DNA of 22,109 nucleotides from Parvularia atlantis (lineage: Eukaryota; Opisthokonta; Rotosphaerida). The position numbers and the translations under genes were made by a program. Shown piece by piece: positions 10,554 to 22,109 of the stretch; the stretch's first letter is position 1, and each line of letters starts with the position of its first letter. Where the stretch lies: NCBI GenBank assembly GCA_943704415.1, contig CALSCO010001866.1:1-22109 (forward strand), read 5' to 3'. The notes beneath the pieces are model-generated. The model saw only the letters and a list, made by a program, of their open reading frames with translations. It did not search any database and was not told where the DNA came from.

Positions 10554-12507
10554 ATGCTCGGGCGGTCGTTCGCGCTGCTGGTGCGCCTGTGCCGTGCGCC
10601 GTGTGCCGCCGCGACTGACGCGCGCGCCGCCGTGTCGGCCGCAGCAGCGCACACCCCTCGCGGCGACGCGCGCGCTCGCGGTGCGCGGGATGGCGACGGC
10701 GACGTCGACGTCGGTCGACCACGCGACCTATGCGCCGACGCAGATCAAGGAGGACGCGGCGCCGGCCTATTCGGGGCACGGTGCGGCACGCGCGGGGCGC
10801 TTGTGGGACGCGCGCGCTGACGTCGTTGTCGTGCGGCGTCGCGCGCAGTCGTCGCCGGCTCCGAGGGCGGCAAGATCAAGAACTTCACGGTCAACTTTGG
10901 CCCGCAGCACCCGGCCGCGCACGGCGTGCTCCGGCTCGTGCTCGAGCTCAACGGCGAGACGGTGCAGCGTGCGGACCCGCACATCGGCTTGCTGCACCGC
11001 GGCACGGAGAAGCTGGTGCGCACGGTGCACGCGCGGACGCACAGAAGCAGCAGCAGCTGACGCCGCCGTTGCGCGCCAGATCGAGTACAAGACGTACATG
11101 CAGGCGCTGCCGTACTTTGACCGGCTCGACTACGTCTCGATGATGGTCAACGAGCAGGCCTACTCGCTTGCGGTCGAGAAGCTGCTGGGCATCGATGTGC
11201 CGCTCCGCGCCAAGTACATCCGCACGATGTTTGCCGAGATCACGCGCATCCTCAACCACATCATGGCCGTGTGCACGCACGCACTCGACGTCGGCGCCAT
11301 CACGCCCCTGCTCTGGCTCTTCGAGGAGCGCGAGAAGCTGATGGAGTTTTACGAGCGCGTCTCGGGCGCGCGCATGCACGCTGCCTACATCCGCCCGGGT
11401 GCGCCACGCCCCGTGTTCTCCCTTCCACCATCCCGCTGACTGCGCGTGCCAGGCGGTGTCTCGCTCGACCTGCCGCTCGGCCTGCTCGACGACATCCACA
11501 AGTGGTCGACGCAGTTCACGGCGCGCGTGGACGAGGTCGAGGAGCTGCTGACCAACAACCGCATCTGGAAGCAGGTGCAGCTGTTTTACGCCTCGCTCGC
11601 GTTCGCTGTGCTGACCGCGGCCTGTGGCCCGCAGCGCACGGTGCAGATCGGCATCGTCAACGCCGAGGACGCGATCAACTGGGGCTTCAGCGGCCCGATG
11701 CTGCGCGGCTCGGGCGTGGCGTGGGATCTGCGCAAGGTGCGCCAGTGCCCGCGCGAGCCTCTACTACAGCACGCTGACCGCACGACGCAGCTCGCGCCGT
11801 ACGACGCGTACGACAAGGTTGAGTTTGACGTGCCCGTGGGCGTGCACGGCGACTGCTACGACCGCTACCTGTGCCGCGTGGAGGAGATGCGCCAGTCGGT
11901 GCGGATCATCCACCAGTGCCTCAACCAGGTGCGTGTGTGTTGGGCGGCGTCGCGTGGGTCGTGACGCCGCACGCCCTCGTGCGTCAGATGCCGCCGGGCC
12001 CGGTCAAGGTGGACGACCACAAGATCGTGCCGCCGCCGCGCGCCGAGATGAAGGAGTCGATGGAGGCGCTGATCCACCACTTCAAGCTGTTCACTGAGGG
12101 CTTCACGGTGCCCAAGGTGCGCGTCTGCACAATGCGCGTGCGGCAAGCAGGGCTGAGCGCGCGGCATCGCGCGCCAGGGCGAGACGTACACGGCCGTGGA
12201 GCACCCCAAGGGCGAGTTTGGCGTGTACCTCGTGTCCGATGGCACGAACCGGTGCGTCCGCGCAACGCAGCGCCGGCTGCTGACGCGACGCTGACCGTGG
12301 CGACGTGCAGGCCGTACCGCTGCAAGATCCGCGCGCCCGGGTTTCCGCACCTGGCGGCGCTCGACCGCATGGCGACGGTGCGTCTTTGCGTGCGCCAGAG
12401 CGCGGCGGGCATGGGCCTGACAACGCCGCGCGCAGGGCCACATGGTCGCCGACGTCGTCACAATCATCGGCACGTGCGACATCGTCTTTGGCGAGATCGA
12501 TCGCTAA
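10554..12507 (+). CDS. NDUFS2: NADH:ubiquinone oxidoreductase 49-kDa subunit (complex I, NDUFS2)
   Basis: This core complex I subunit helps form the quinone-binding site in the mitochondrial matrix arm. Exons are 10554-10580, 10645-10780, 10849-11015, 11080-11398, 11453-11574, 11635-11736, 11791-11928, 11988-12116, 12178-12251, 12311-12377 and 12436-12507, giving 450 aa. An Arg-rich presequence (MLGRSFALL, then [10 protein letters not shown]) precedes the mature protein. The family sequence runs unbroken: [88 protein letters not shown], and [12 protein letters not shown] at the C-terminus. All ten introns (54-68 nt) are GT-AG. Being nuclear, spliced and equipped with a presequence, it is not a mitochondrial-genome copy. 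Confidence 0.97.
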
Positions 12508-12592
12508 GCAGCCAGCAACGAGAGCGTTGGGGCGCAAGTGTGTATTGGTCTGCCCCGGTGCTTTACAAGACTGCGCACACATACAGCATGCG

Positions 12593-13410
12593 TCACAGCT
12601 CGTGGCGCGCCTGGGAGAAGCTGCCAAAGGCGTATGCCGACAGCGCCGCGCCCATCGCGACGTCGCTGAAGACGTGCCGCCCGACGTCGGCGCCGGCCGC
12701 GCCTGCGACGACCATCAGCGGCAACAGGTGCTCCTCGCGCGGGTGGCAGTCGCGGGTGCGCGCGACCAGGCGGCGAGGCGCTGCTCGCGTGTGGTCGGGT
12801 CGGCCGCGCAGGTCTCGGTCAGCCACGCATCGAAGCGCTTGGAGGCGCCAAGGGCGTCGGGCGAGTTGAACGAGCCCATGTTGTGGTAGGACATGCCGCT
12901 GCCGACGATCAGCACGCCGTCGTCGCGCAGCGGTTCGAGCGCGCGCCCGATCGCGAGGTGCTCGGCGGGGCTGAGGCCGGCCTTGAGCGAGAGCGCGACG
13001 GTGGGGATGTCGGCGTCCGGGAAGGCGACCTTGAGCGGCACGAAGACGCCGTGGTCGAAGCCGCGCGCGCCGTCGCCGTCACTCGCGATGCCGTGCGCGC
13101 CGAGCAGCTCGCGCACACGCGCCGCGACGGCCGGCGCGCCCGGCGCGGGCCAGGTCAGTTGGTACGTGTGCCGCGGGAAGCCGTAGTAGTCGAAGAGCAG
13201 CGGCGGGTGGGGCGCGGTCGTGACGGTCGGCACGGGCGTCTCCCAGTGCGCCGAGACGACGAGCAGCGCGCGCGGGCGCTCAGGCAGTGCTGCGCGCAGG
13301 CTGCGCAGGAACGCGGCGGTGCGGTCCCATGTGTCGCGCGGGCCCATCGTCCACTCCATGAAGAAGCACGGGCCGCCGCCGTGCGGCAGGAACACGGTCG
13401 GCTGGCGCAT
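12593..13410 (-). CDS. LigB/DODA-family extradiol ring-cleavage dioxygenase, frame interrupted
   Basis: The gene starts at ATG 13410 with [14 protein letters not shown]. One frame carries the class III dioxygenase hallmarks: [23 protein letters not shown], and [10 protein letters not shown]. After a Trp codon at 12768-12766 the family's expected C-terminus ([19 protein letters not shown], ending at TGA 12595-12593) appears in another frame. The Trp-to-His distance is 23 nt, not a multiple of three, and I can place no intron there. This is either an assembly or sequencing indel in GC-rich DNA or a real break in a host gene. No other intron is needed, which is unusual for this window. Such enzymes open catechol-type rings using one metal ion bound by His residues; the substrate is unknown. 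Confidence 0.8.
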
Positions 13411-13476
13411 TGGCAGACGCTGATGAGCTAAGCACGATGAAACCGGAGCGCGACAGATCCGCGACATTGCCCGGCA
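13411..13476. promoter_or_regulatory. 66-bp divergent spacer between the LigB-family and GFA-family genes
   Basis: Two start codons face away from each other across 66 bp, so at least part of each promoter must be shared or lie in coding sequence. I see no recognisable motif. Confidence 0.4.
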
Positions 13477-14106
13477 ATGGCATCGGCCGAGGAGCCAACG
13501 TGGCACGCGGGCGGGTGCCACTGCGGCGGTGCGCGCGGGGCCCTTTGCGCGGGCCGTGCGTGACGCGCTCGCGCAGCGGTGCGGTTCCGCGTGCGGCACG
13601 GGCCGAGCTTTGACGTGTATCGCTGCAACTGCTCCGTCTGCCACATGAAGCAGGCGCGCACGCGCGCACGCGCATCGACGCCACGGCCTGACGCCGCCGC
13701 CGCCTGCCAGAACCACCACTTCATTGTGCCGGCGCGCGACTTTGAGCTGCTGCAGGGCGCCGAGAGCCTCACGACGTACACGTTCAACACGGGCACGGCC
13801 AAGCACCAGTTCTGCAAGGCGCGCAGTGCTTGCTCTCTCGTCCCGGGCCAGTTGCCTGACGCCGATTGCGGCGCCGCCGCGCGGCAGATGTGCGGCGTGC
13901 AGGCGTTCTACGTGCCGCGCTCGAACCCCGGTGCGCCATCCGGCGCAGATCTGATGCGTCGGGCTGATCGTGCCGCAGACGGTTTCGCCGTGACGATCTA
14001 CTGCCTCGACGCGGGCGCGGCGCGCACCGTGCGCTACGTTGACTACGACGGGCGCAACTGGGAGGCGTCGTACGCGGCGACGGGCATCGCGGCCCGCTCC
14101 CAGTGA
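13477..14106 (+). CDS. GFA/CENP-V-type zinc-binding protein
   Basis: Five exons, 13477-13528, 13577-13653, 13711-13818, 13888-13930 and 13979-14106, give 135 aa. The protein carries the family's Cys zinc ligands: GGCHCGAVRF, CNCSVCHMKQ and FCKMCGVQAFYVPRSNP. It also has the characteristic FIVPARDFELLQGAESLTTY stretch, and it closely follows the human CENP-V catalytic-like domain. Family members include glutathione-dependent formaldehyde-activating enzymes; the substrate here is unknown. Introns 2 (13654-13710) and 3 (13819-13887) both need GC donors after AAGCAG and TGCAAG. Intron 2 has no GT dinucleotide anywhere, so it cannot be a GT-AG intron. Confidence 0.93.
13654..13710 (+). other. GC-AG intron with no GT dinucleotide
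   Basis: This 57-nt intron starts GCGCGC and ends GCCAG, with a CCTGACG branch-like site. Removing it joins MKQ to NHHFIVPA, an arrangement conserved in the CENP-V family. No GT occurs inside it or at its left edge, so a GC donor is the only canonical-class choice. Confidence 0.93.
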
Positions 14107-14235
14107 ACGCGCTATCAGCAGCTTGCCGGCATGGCGGCGCACGTGGCCCGAAACCTGAGCTCACGGTGCGCGGTAGAAAAGCGACGTGATCGTCCTCTTT
14201 TCTTCTCGTCCCGTCGAGTCGCGCGTCCCGAGGCC
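14107..14235 (+). promoter_or_regulatory. eL19 promoter and 5' UTR with pyrimidine tract
   Basis: This spacer after the GFA-family stop contains CGTCCTCTTTTCTTCTCGTC (14191-14210). Such a pyrimidine-rich stretch resembles the initiator/TOP tracts of ribosomal-protein genes. The transcription start is inferred, not seen. Confidence 0.45.
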
Positions 14236-15505
14236 ATGTACGTTCGCGGGGCGGGCGCGTCGTGGTCGGCTGTGCGCGCGCGCGGGGGGATGGACGGCGT
14301 TGACGCGCGCGTGATGCTGGTCGCGTTGGCGGCGGGCGCGCGAGCGAGAGAGCGCAGGCGCGGCGCGTCTTTTCCTTGTCGTCTCTTTCTCTTCTCCCTT
14401 CCTGTCCCTGCGCGGGCCGCACCAAGGGGGGAGCCGGCGCACTCACGGCCGTGCGCGCGCAGGGTGTCGGTCAAGCTGCAGAAGCGCCTGGCAGCGTCGA
14501 TCCTCAAGGTCGGCAAGGCCAAGGTCTGGGTTGATCCGGCCGAGGTCAACAACGTCGCCAGCGCCAACTCGCGCAAGCACGTGCGCAAGCTGATCAAGGA
14601 CGGCCTCATCATCCGCAAGCCCACCGTCAACCACTCGCGCTCGCGCGCGCGCGCCCACCTGGAGAGCAAGCGCAAGGTGCGGCAGGCGGGCAGCCGACGT
14701 GTGGGCGCAAGCGGCTGACCGACGAGGGGGAAATTAATCGCGCAGGGCCGGCACTCGGGCACGGGCAAGCGGCACGGTTCAGCGAATGCGCGCATGCCGA
14801 CCAAGGTGCGCGCTGCTGCCGTCGGCGTTCGCCTGCAGCAGCTGACGTGGGCGGCGGCAGATTATCTGGATCCGCCGTATGCGTGTGCTGCGCCGCCTGC
14901 TGCGCAAGTACCGCGAGGCGAAGAAGATCGACAAGCACCTGTGCGCGCCTGCCCGCCCGCCCCTCCGTCCGCTCGTGCGCCCGCTGACGTGCACCGCGCA
15001 GGTACCACCACCTCTACCTCAAGGCCAAGGGCAACACGTTCAAGAACAAGCGCGTGCTGATGGAGTACATCCACAAGGCCAAGGCCGAGAAGGCCCGCGC
15101 CAAGGTCATCTCGGAGCAGGCCGAGGCGCGCCGCACGAAGACTAAGGCGGCGCGCGAGCGCCGTGCGGCCCGGTCGGACGTGCGTCCTGCCTCCGCATGC
15201 GTTGCTCTGTGTTGATGGCGCAACGCGCGCGTGCTGTGCAGGGCGGCAAGAAGGAGGAGCCCGTCGAGGCCGTGCCCGAGCCCAAGAAGGCCGAGGAGAA
15301 GAAGGCGAGCGACAAGAAGAAGAAGGAGCAGGCGCCGACCACGCCGGCCCCGGCCGCCCCGAAGGCGATCGAGCCGAAGAAGGACGACAAGGGCGACAAG
15401 AAGAAGAAGGAGGCCCCGGCCGCGGCTGCGGCGCCTGCCGCCCCGAAGGCGAGCGAGCCCAAGAAGGACGCGAAGGGTGCCGAGAAGAAGCCGAAGGCCA
15501 AGTGA
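14236..15505 (+). CDS. RPL19: 60S ribosomal protein eL19 (RPL19) with a long basic C-terminal tail
   Basis: Exons are 14236-14237, 14463-14676, 14746-14805, 14861-14940, 15002-15179 and 15242-15505, giving 265 aa. The body follows eL19 throughout: [79 protein letters not shown] and [20 protein letters not shown]. The first coding exon appears to contribute only AT of the start codon: the 225-nt intron 14238-14462 (GTACGT donor, GCGCAG acceptor) completes ATG with the G at 14463. It is the longest intron seen and is pyrimidine-rich near 14366-14410. After the usual end, about 85 extra residues rich in Lys, Ala, Pro and Glu follow, resembling histone H1-type tails; human eL19 has 196 aa. Confidence 0.93.
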
Positions 15506-15585
15506 GGCGCCCGCCGCTCCCTCTCGCGTTTGTGTGCCAGAGGGCCGTCGCCGATGCACAAACGCAAACACACAGGCAGACGCGC

Positions 15586-16501
15586 TCACAACGGCGAGAA
15601 GGTGCCGACCGGCGTGCCGGCCTCGACCACGACGGGCGGGGCGCGCGCGGGCGGCAGGGCGATGTACCCGCCGGGCGCGGGCGCGGGCAGCGCCCACACA
15701 CTCGTGTCCCACATCGACGCGACAAAGAGGCCCGTGGCTAGGGCCAGGAGCGACGCGCTGCCGACAAAATGCACGGCGGCCCAGAAGTCGAGGTCGCGCA
15801 GCAGCTCGGCCTCGGGGCGGTGCGAGACAATGGACCACGTCCGCAGGCTGCGTGAATGTCAGCATCTCGACCGCGCGCGCGCGCGCCCACGACTGGCCCG
15901 CGGCGCGCCTGCTGTCGACGAAGAAGTGCACGTCGTCGCTCGACGTGAGCGTGCCCACGACAAACATCGGGCCGCCGAGGCGCAGGACGCGCTCGTGCAC
16001 CTGTCGGCGCGGGCACACGTCAGCGGCACGTAGATGGGCGTGGCTCGAAGAGCGCGCCTGCTGCCGCCGCCCCGTGATCGTGCCCTGCAGGTCGAGCTCC
16101 ATCCGGCGCGGGTCGACGCTGACGTGCACGTCGCCCAGGTCGCAGAAGAACGGCGCGAGAGTCGTGCGGCTGCTCTGCGTCGCGTCCTTGCCGTTGTAGC
16201 GCACGGTGTAGGCCACGACGGCCAGGTTGGACACGGGCGCGGTCAGCGGCACCTCCGAGCCGGCCAGGCCCGTCAGCTTGACGAGGGTGCCGAGGGGCCG
16301 GATGTAGGCCGTCTGCATCGCCTGGGCCGCCTCGCCCTTCTTGCTGACGCGGCGCGCGCCGCGGATGATGCGCGACTTGCGCAGGTACATCCAGTACCCG
16401 CGCGCGAGCGTCGCCAGCCCGGCCACGGCGAGCACGGCCGCGGTCGAGCGCGCGGCCAGGCGCACGAGCGCCGATGTGTCGCCGAGTGCAGCTGTGCTCA
16501 T
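15586..16501 (-). CDS. MUL1/MAPL-like membrane protein (GIDE/BAM domain) without a RING
   Basis: Exons 16501-16058, 16000-15891 and 15847-15586 give 271 aa. An N-terminal hydrophobic helix (about 16-34, AVLAVAGLATLARGYW) leads into an intermembrane-type domain with GLAGSEVPLTAPVSNLAVVAY, VHERVLRLGGPMFVVGTL and WSIVSHRPEAELL. A second helix (FVGSASLLALATGLFV) and a short Pro-rich tail follow. This matches the two-helix GIDE/BAM layout of mitochondrial and plastid MUL1-type E3 ligases. The C-terminal RING finger (about 300-352 in human MUL1) is absent and the frame ends at a clear stop, so it is probably not a ubiquitin ligase by itself. Intron 1 (16057-16001) uses a GC donor; intron 2 is the shortest in the window (43 nt). 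Confidence 0.82.
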
Positions 16502-17168
16502 CTGAAGAAGTGGACATCTGGTGCGCCGCTCACATTGCACACAAGGGGGTGGGTTGGACAACGACGCCTTCACGGCGGCGGTCGAGCAGTATGCAGGCGG
16601 CAAGCCCAAGACGCAGCAAAAGGCCGTCTGCCAGATGCAGCTCGAGGCGCGTTTCGTCGGCCGCGGCTCAACGACATTCGAGATCGTCCGGCCGTGGCGC
16701 GCCGGGGCGACGTCATTCAGCGCCAAGGCATTCAAGGCGCACACGCGCCCGCCGATGCGCTGCCCTTGCTGGCGGCTGTTGTCGAAGCGGTGGAACGATC
16801 ATGACCGCAGCCGCCCGGATGCGGTGCGCGCCTTATTCTGCGTGCCGTGAACCGCATCGGGTGGGGCTGCCGGACCATTGCACCAGACGAGCAATGGCCG
16901 AGCAGGCTGCCCCGGCCTTGCCGCGAGCCAAACGACGAGCGACCAGCTCACCCTCCAGCAGCAGCTCCAGGCGGCCAGTCGCGAAATGCTCAAGAAATGT
17001 CCGGCAGAACGCCCGCTCCGTCCGCCCACTCGGCGATGCGCAGGTCGTCCTGGCGGGCGACTGGCTGCAGCTGCCGCCCGTGCCGCCCAAGCGGGCGCAG
17101 CGCGACGAGGACGGGGACGAGCAGCCTTTCCCGCGTTCACGCCTCATTCCGAAATTCGCTGCGAAAAG
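16502..17168 (+). other. Unresolved stretch with coding-like ORF and PIF1-helicase-like fragment
   Basis: No complete gene could be built here. One frame (about 16553-16740) has strongly gene-like GC-ending codons and reads GLDNDAFTAAVEQYAGGK onward, with no upstream ATG and no family I recognise. A second frame (about 16984-17181) reads RNVRQNARSVRPLGDAQVV followed by LAGDWLQLPPVPP and FAAKRW. This resembles motif III and the downstream segment of PIF1-family helicases (GDFxQLPPV). The Walker A and Walker B motifs are not found nearby. It may be a gene remnant or an unmodelled spliced gene. It must also contain the promoters of the flanking genes. Confidence 0.45.
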
Positions 17169-20304
<3,136 letters not shown>

Positions 20305-20404
20305 CAGCGCGTGTGTGCGCAGCTCAATGCCGGTGCAGCGAATGACAGAAAGAATGGCCAAGACTTTTCGTGAACGGATGGGCGGCGTGCGTGCAGGCGT
20401 CGTG

Positions 20405-21766
20405 CTAGGGGGCGCGGCCGGTGAGATCGTCAAAGTAGGGATGGTGCAGCGCCTCGGCGGCGTCGATGCGCTTGTCGGGCTGCATCTGGAGCAATTGCTG
20501 TACGCGCACCGCGCGTGTGGGCGCGCGGCAAAGGCAGGCGCGACCACGCACGCTCAGCAGGTCCACGCCGAGCGCGTCCAGCCGCGGCACGAGCGACGCG
20601 AGCGGCACGGGCTCGAACTGCGGCAGGTTGTCCTGCCACTCGGGCAGTTCCGACACGCCCGGCCATGTCTCCTCGGTCGGCGTCCCGAGCACCTTGAAGA
20701 TCTTGAGTAGCTGGTCCTGCGCCGACTGACCCGGGAAGAGCGGCCGGCCCGACGCGATCTCTGCATGCGCTTGTGTGAGCACAGGCTCTGCAGACGGAGA
20801 GGGGCGCACCGGCAAAGATGCACCCGGCTGACCAGATGTCGATCGTGGTCGTGTAGCGCCGCGAGCCGAGCAGGACGTCGGGCGCGCGGTACCACAGTGT
20901 GACGACCTGCGTGACGCGGTAAGCGAGGCTGCGCGCGCGACCGACGAGGCGGCGCACCTCGTGCGAGTAGTTGCGCACGGGGATGCCGAACGCGCGCGCG
21001 AGGCCAAAGTCGGTCAGCTTGAGCTCCCCTTTCTGCGCGTGGCCCAAGGGGCGGCCGTCAGACGCGGCCGCAGCAGCAGTGGGGTGATGGGCGGCGCGCC
21101 TTGTTGATCAGCAGGTTCTGCGGCTTGAGGTCGCGGTGCAGCACGCGCTTCTTGTGGCAGAACGCTATCCCCGTGAGTAGCTGGTGCATCAAGTGCTGCG
21201 CGAGCGCGTCCGCCCCCGTGAGCGCCGCGGGCCGACCGCTGTCGCCGCCGCCGCACCTTGACCATCGGCGGCTCGATGTTGCCGCCGTAGTGGTCGAGGA
21301 ACTTCTTGAGGTCCGAGTCCGAGTACTCAAACACGAGCGTCAGCTTCTTTTCCGTGTGCAGCACGTCGTACAGCCTGGACGGCCCGCCGTCAGCCGCACG
21401 TCGCACGTCACGACCGCGGCGCGGCCCGCACCGGACGACGTTGTCGTGGCGCAGGTCCTTCAGCAGCGATATCTCGCGGATGGCCGTGCACGGCACGCCC
21501 TGCGCCCCCCCGTCCGCCTCAGCCCGCTGCTCCGCCGCACGTGCACGCACACGCGCACGCGCACCTCCTCCTCGTTGTCGAGGCGGATGCGCTTGAGCGC
21601 GACGATCGTGCCGCTGTCGCGGTTCTGCGCCTTGTAGACGATGCCGTACGTGCCTGTTGTCTCCGTCAGCACCGCGCACGTGACGTCCGCCGGCGCCGCC
21701 ACGCGCGCCGCCACGCGCGCCGCACGCGCCTTCCCCGAGCTTCTCGATCTTCTGGTACTTGTCCAT
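20405..21766 (-). CDS. CDK5: CDK5-like cyclin-dependent kinase with a PCTAIRE motif
   Basis: Nine exons give 293 aa (human CDK5 has 292): 21766-21730, 21653-21565, 21499-21432, 21374-21257, 21195-21100, 21032-20958, 20906-20810, 20760-20552 and 20497-20405. Kinase landmarks are complete: GEGTYG with Thr14/Tyr15, catalytic Lys33 in [38 protein letters not shown] with Ser where many CDKs have Thr, and RAPDVLLGS. The cyclin-binding helix reads PCTAIRE, not the PSSALRE of human CDK5. [19 protein letters not shown] and [10 protein letters not shown] place it with CDK5/Pho85-type kinases. Introns 1 (21729-21654) and 5 (21099-21033) need GC donors; they interrupt GEG-TYG and INK-KGELK, both invariant regions. 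The stop lies 100 bp from the U2SURP stop, facing it. Confidence 0.96.
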
Positions 21767-21890
21767 GGCAGCGGACCGCGCAGCGTGTGGCGTGTGGCGT
21801 GCGGAAAGCCGCGTGGACAGCAAAGTCCAGCAATGTGCTTCACAGCATGGCGAGCCGTCACTGTGTCTACTTTCGACCTACGGCGAACGG
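21767..21890. promoter_or_regulatory. 124-bp divergent promoter between CDK5-like and secreted-protein genes
   Basis: This spacer lies between start codons pointing apart. It includes a short tandem repeat, GCGTGTG repeated and then GCGTGCG (about 21783-21803). No TATA box is evident. Confidence 0.45.
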
Positions 21891-22109
21891 ATGGTTCCGA
21901 GTCGCGTCCTCGCGGCGGCCGTTCTCGTCGCGGCGGCGGCCGTCGCGCTCGTGGCCGTCCCGGCGCGCGCGCAGTGGACGTCGACCGTCGGCGTCGTGTA
22001 CATGTTCCGCAACGGGACCAACGCGACCGTGTACGGCGCCGCGTCCTCGTTCGGCCCCGTGCTCAACGACGTGGTGCGGCGTGGGGCGTCGTGTGTGTGT
22101 GTGTGGGGG
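21891..22109 (+). CDS. First exon of a secreted or membrane protein, cut by the window edge
   Basis: ATG at 21891 opens a strong signal peptide: MVPSR, then about 18 Ala/Val/Leu residues, and a cleavage-type ARA site before QW. The mature start (TSTVGVVYMFRNGTNATVYG) carries two N-glycosylation sequons, NGT and NAT. AASSFGPVLNDV faintly recalls the start of protease-associated (PA) domains, but too little is present to assign a family. The exon probably ends at a donor near 22071-22074 (GTGGTGCGG); the following (GT)n run would then be intronic. The remainder lies outside the window. Confidence 0.7.
   Translation, partial: MVPSRVLAAAVLVAAAAVALVAVPARAQWTSTVGVVYMFRNGTNATVYGAASSFGPVLNDVVRRGASCVCVWG

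Noticed and set aside
14238-14462. Possible intronic snoRNA in the long RPL19 intron
   Set aside because: No convincing C box (RTGATGA) paired with a D box (CTGA) was found; TGATGC is the nearest match.
15014-16744. 576-codon minus-strand frame spanning two genes
   Set aside because: Only its middle part is real (the MUL1-like exons). The rest is antisense of RPL19 and read-through of introns that happen to lack stops.

Overview
The window is GC-rich nuclear DNA from a eukaryote with a compact, intron-dense genome, probably a protist. I rebuilt twelve complete protein genes plus two partial ones at the edges. Every rebuilt exon chain closes in frame, and each chain with a known family restores its conserved motifs. 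I modelled 86 spliceosomal introns. All but one are 43-85 nt; the exception is a 225-nt first intron in RPL19. Donors are mostly GTGCGY, acceptors are CAG, and a CTGAC/CTCAC-like branch site usually lies shortly upstream. A CDK5-like kinase with a PCTAIRE motif, as I recall from the Dictyostelium kinase Crp, hints at Amoebozoa or a relative. Species identity cannot be settled from this sequence.

Layout, left to right: a possible 3' exon of a + strand gene (1-73); 4-hydroxyphenylpyruvate dioxygenase (-); a small one-pass membrane protein (+); an N-acylated four-C2-domain protein (+); a leucine-rich-repeat/LIM protein (-); a stefin-type cystatin (+); a small unknown protein (-); mitochondrial complex I 49-kDa subunit NDUFS2 (+); a LigB/DODA-type dioxygenase with a broken frame (-); a GFA/CENP-V-type zinc protein (+); ribosomal protein eL19 (+); a MUL1-like membrane protein without a RING (-); an unresolved 667-bp stretch with a PIF1-helicase-like fragment; spliceosomal U2SURP/SR140 (+); a CDK5-like kinase (-); and the first exon of a secreted protein (+).

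Most neighbours are convergent or divergent pairs with 20-250 bp between reading frames, so untranslated regions and promoters must be shared or overlap. There is no operon logic; the genes are mostly unrelated housekeeping and signalling functions.

The most striking signal is splicing. At least 11 of the 86 introns (about 13%) need a GC donor (consensus AG|GCNCGY) to restore conserved protein sequence. One of them contains no GT dinucleotide at all. This is far above the roughly 1% usual in most eukaryotes.
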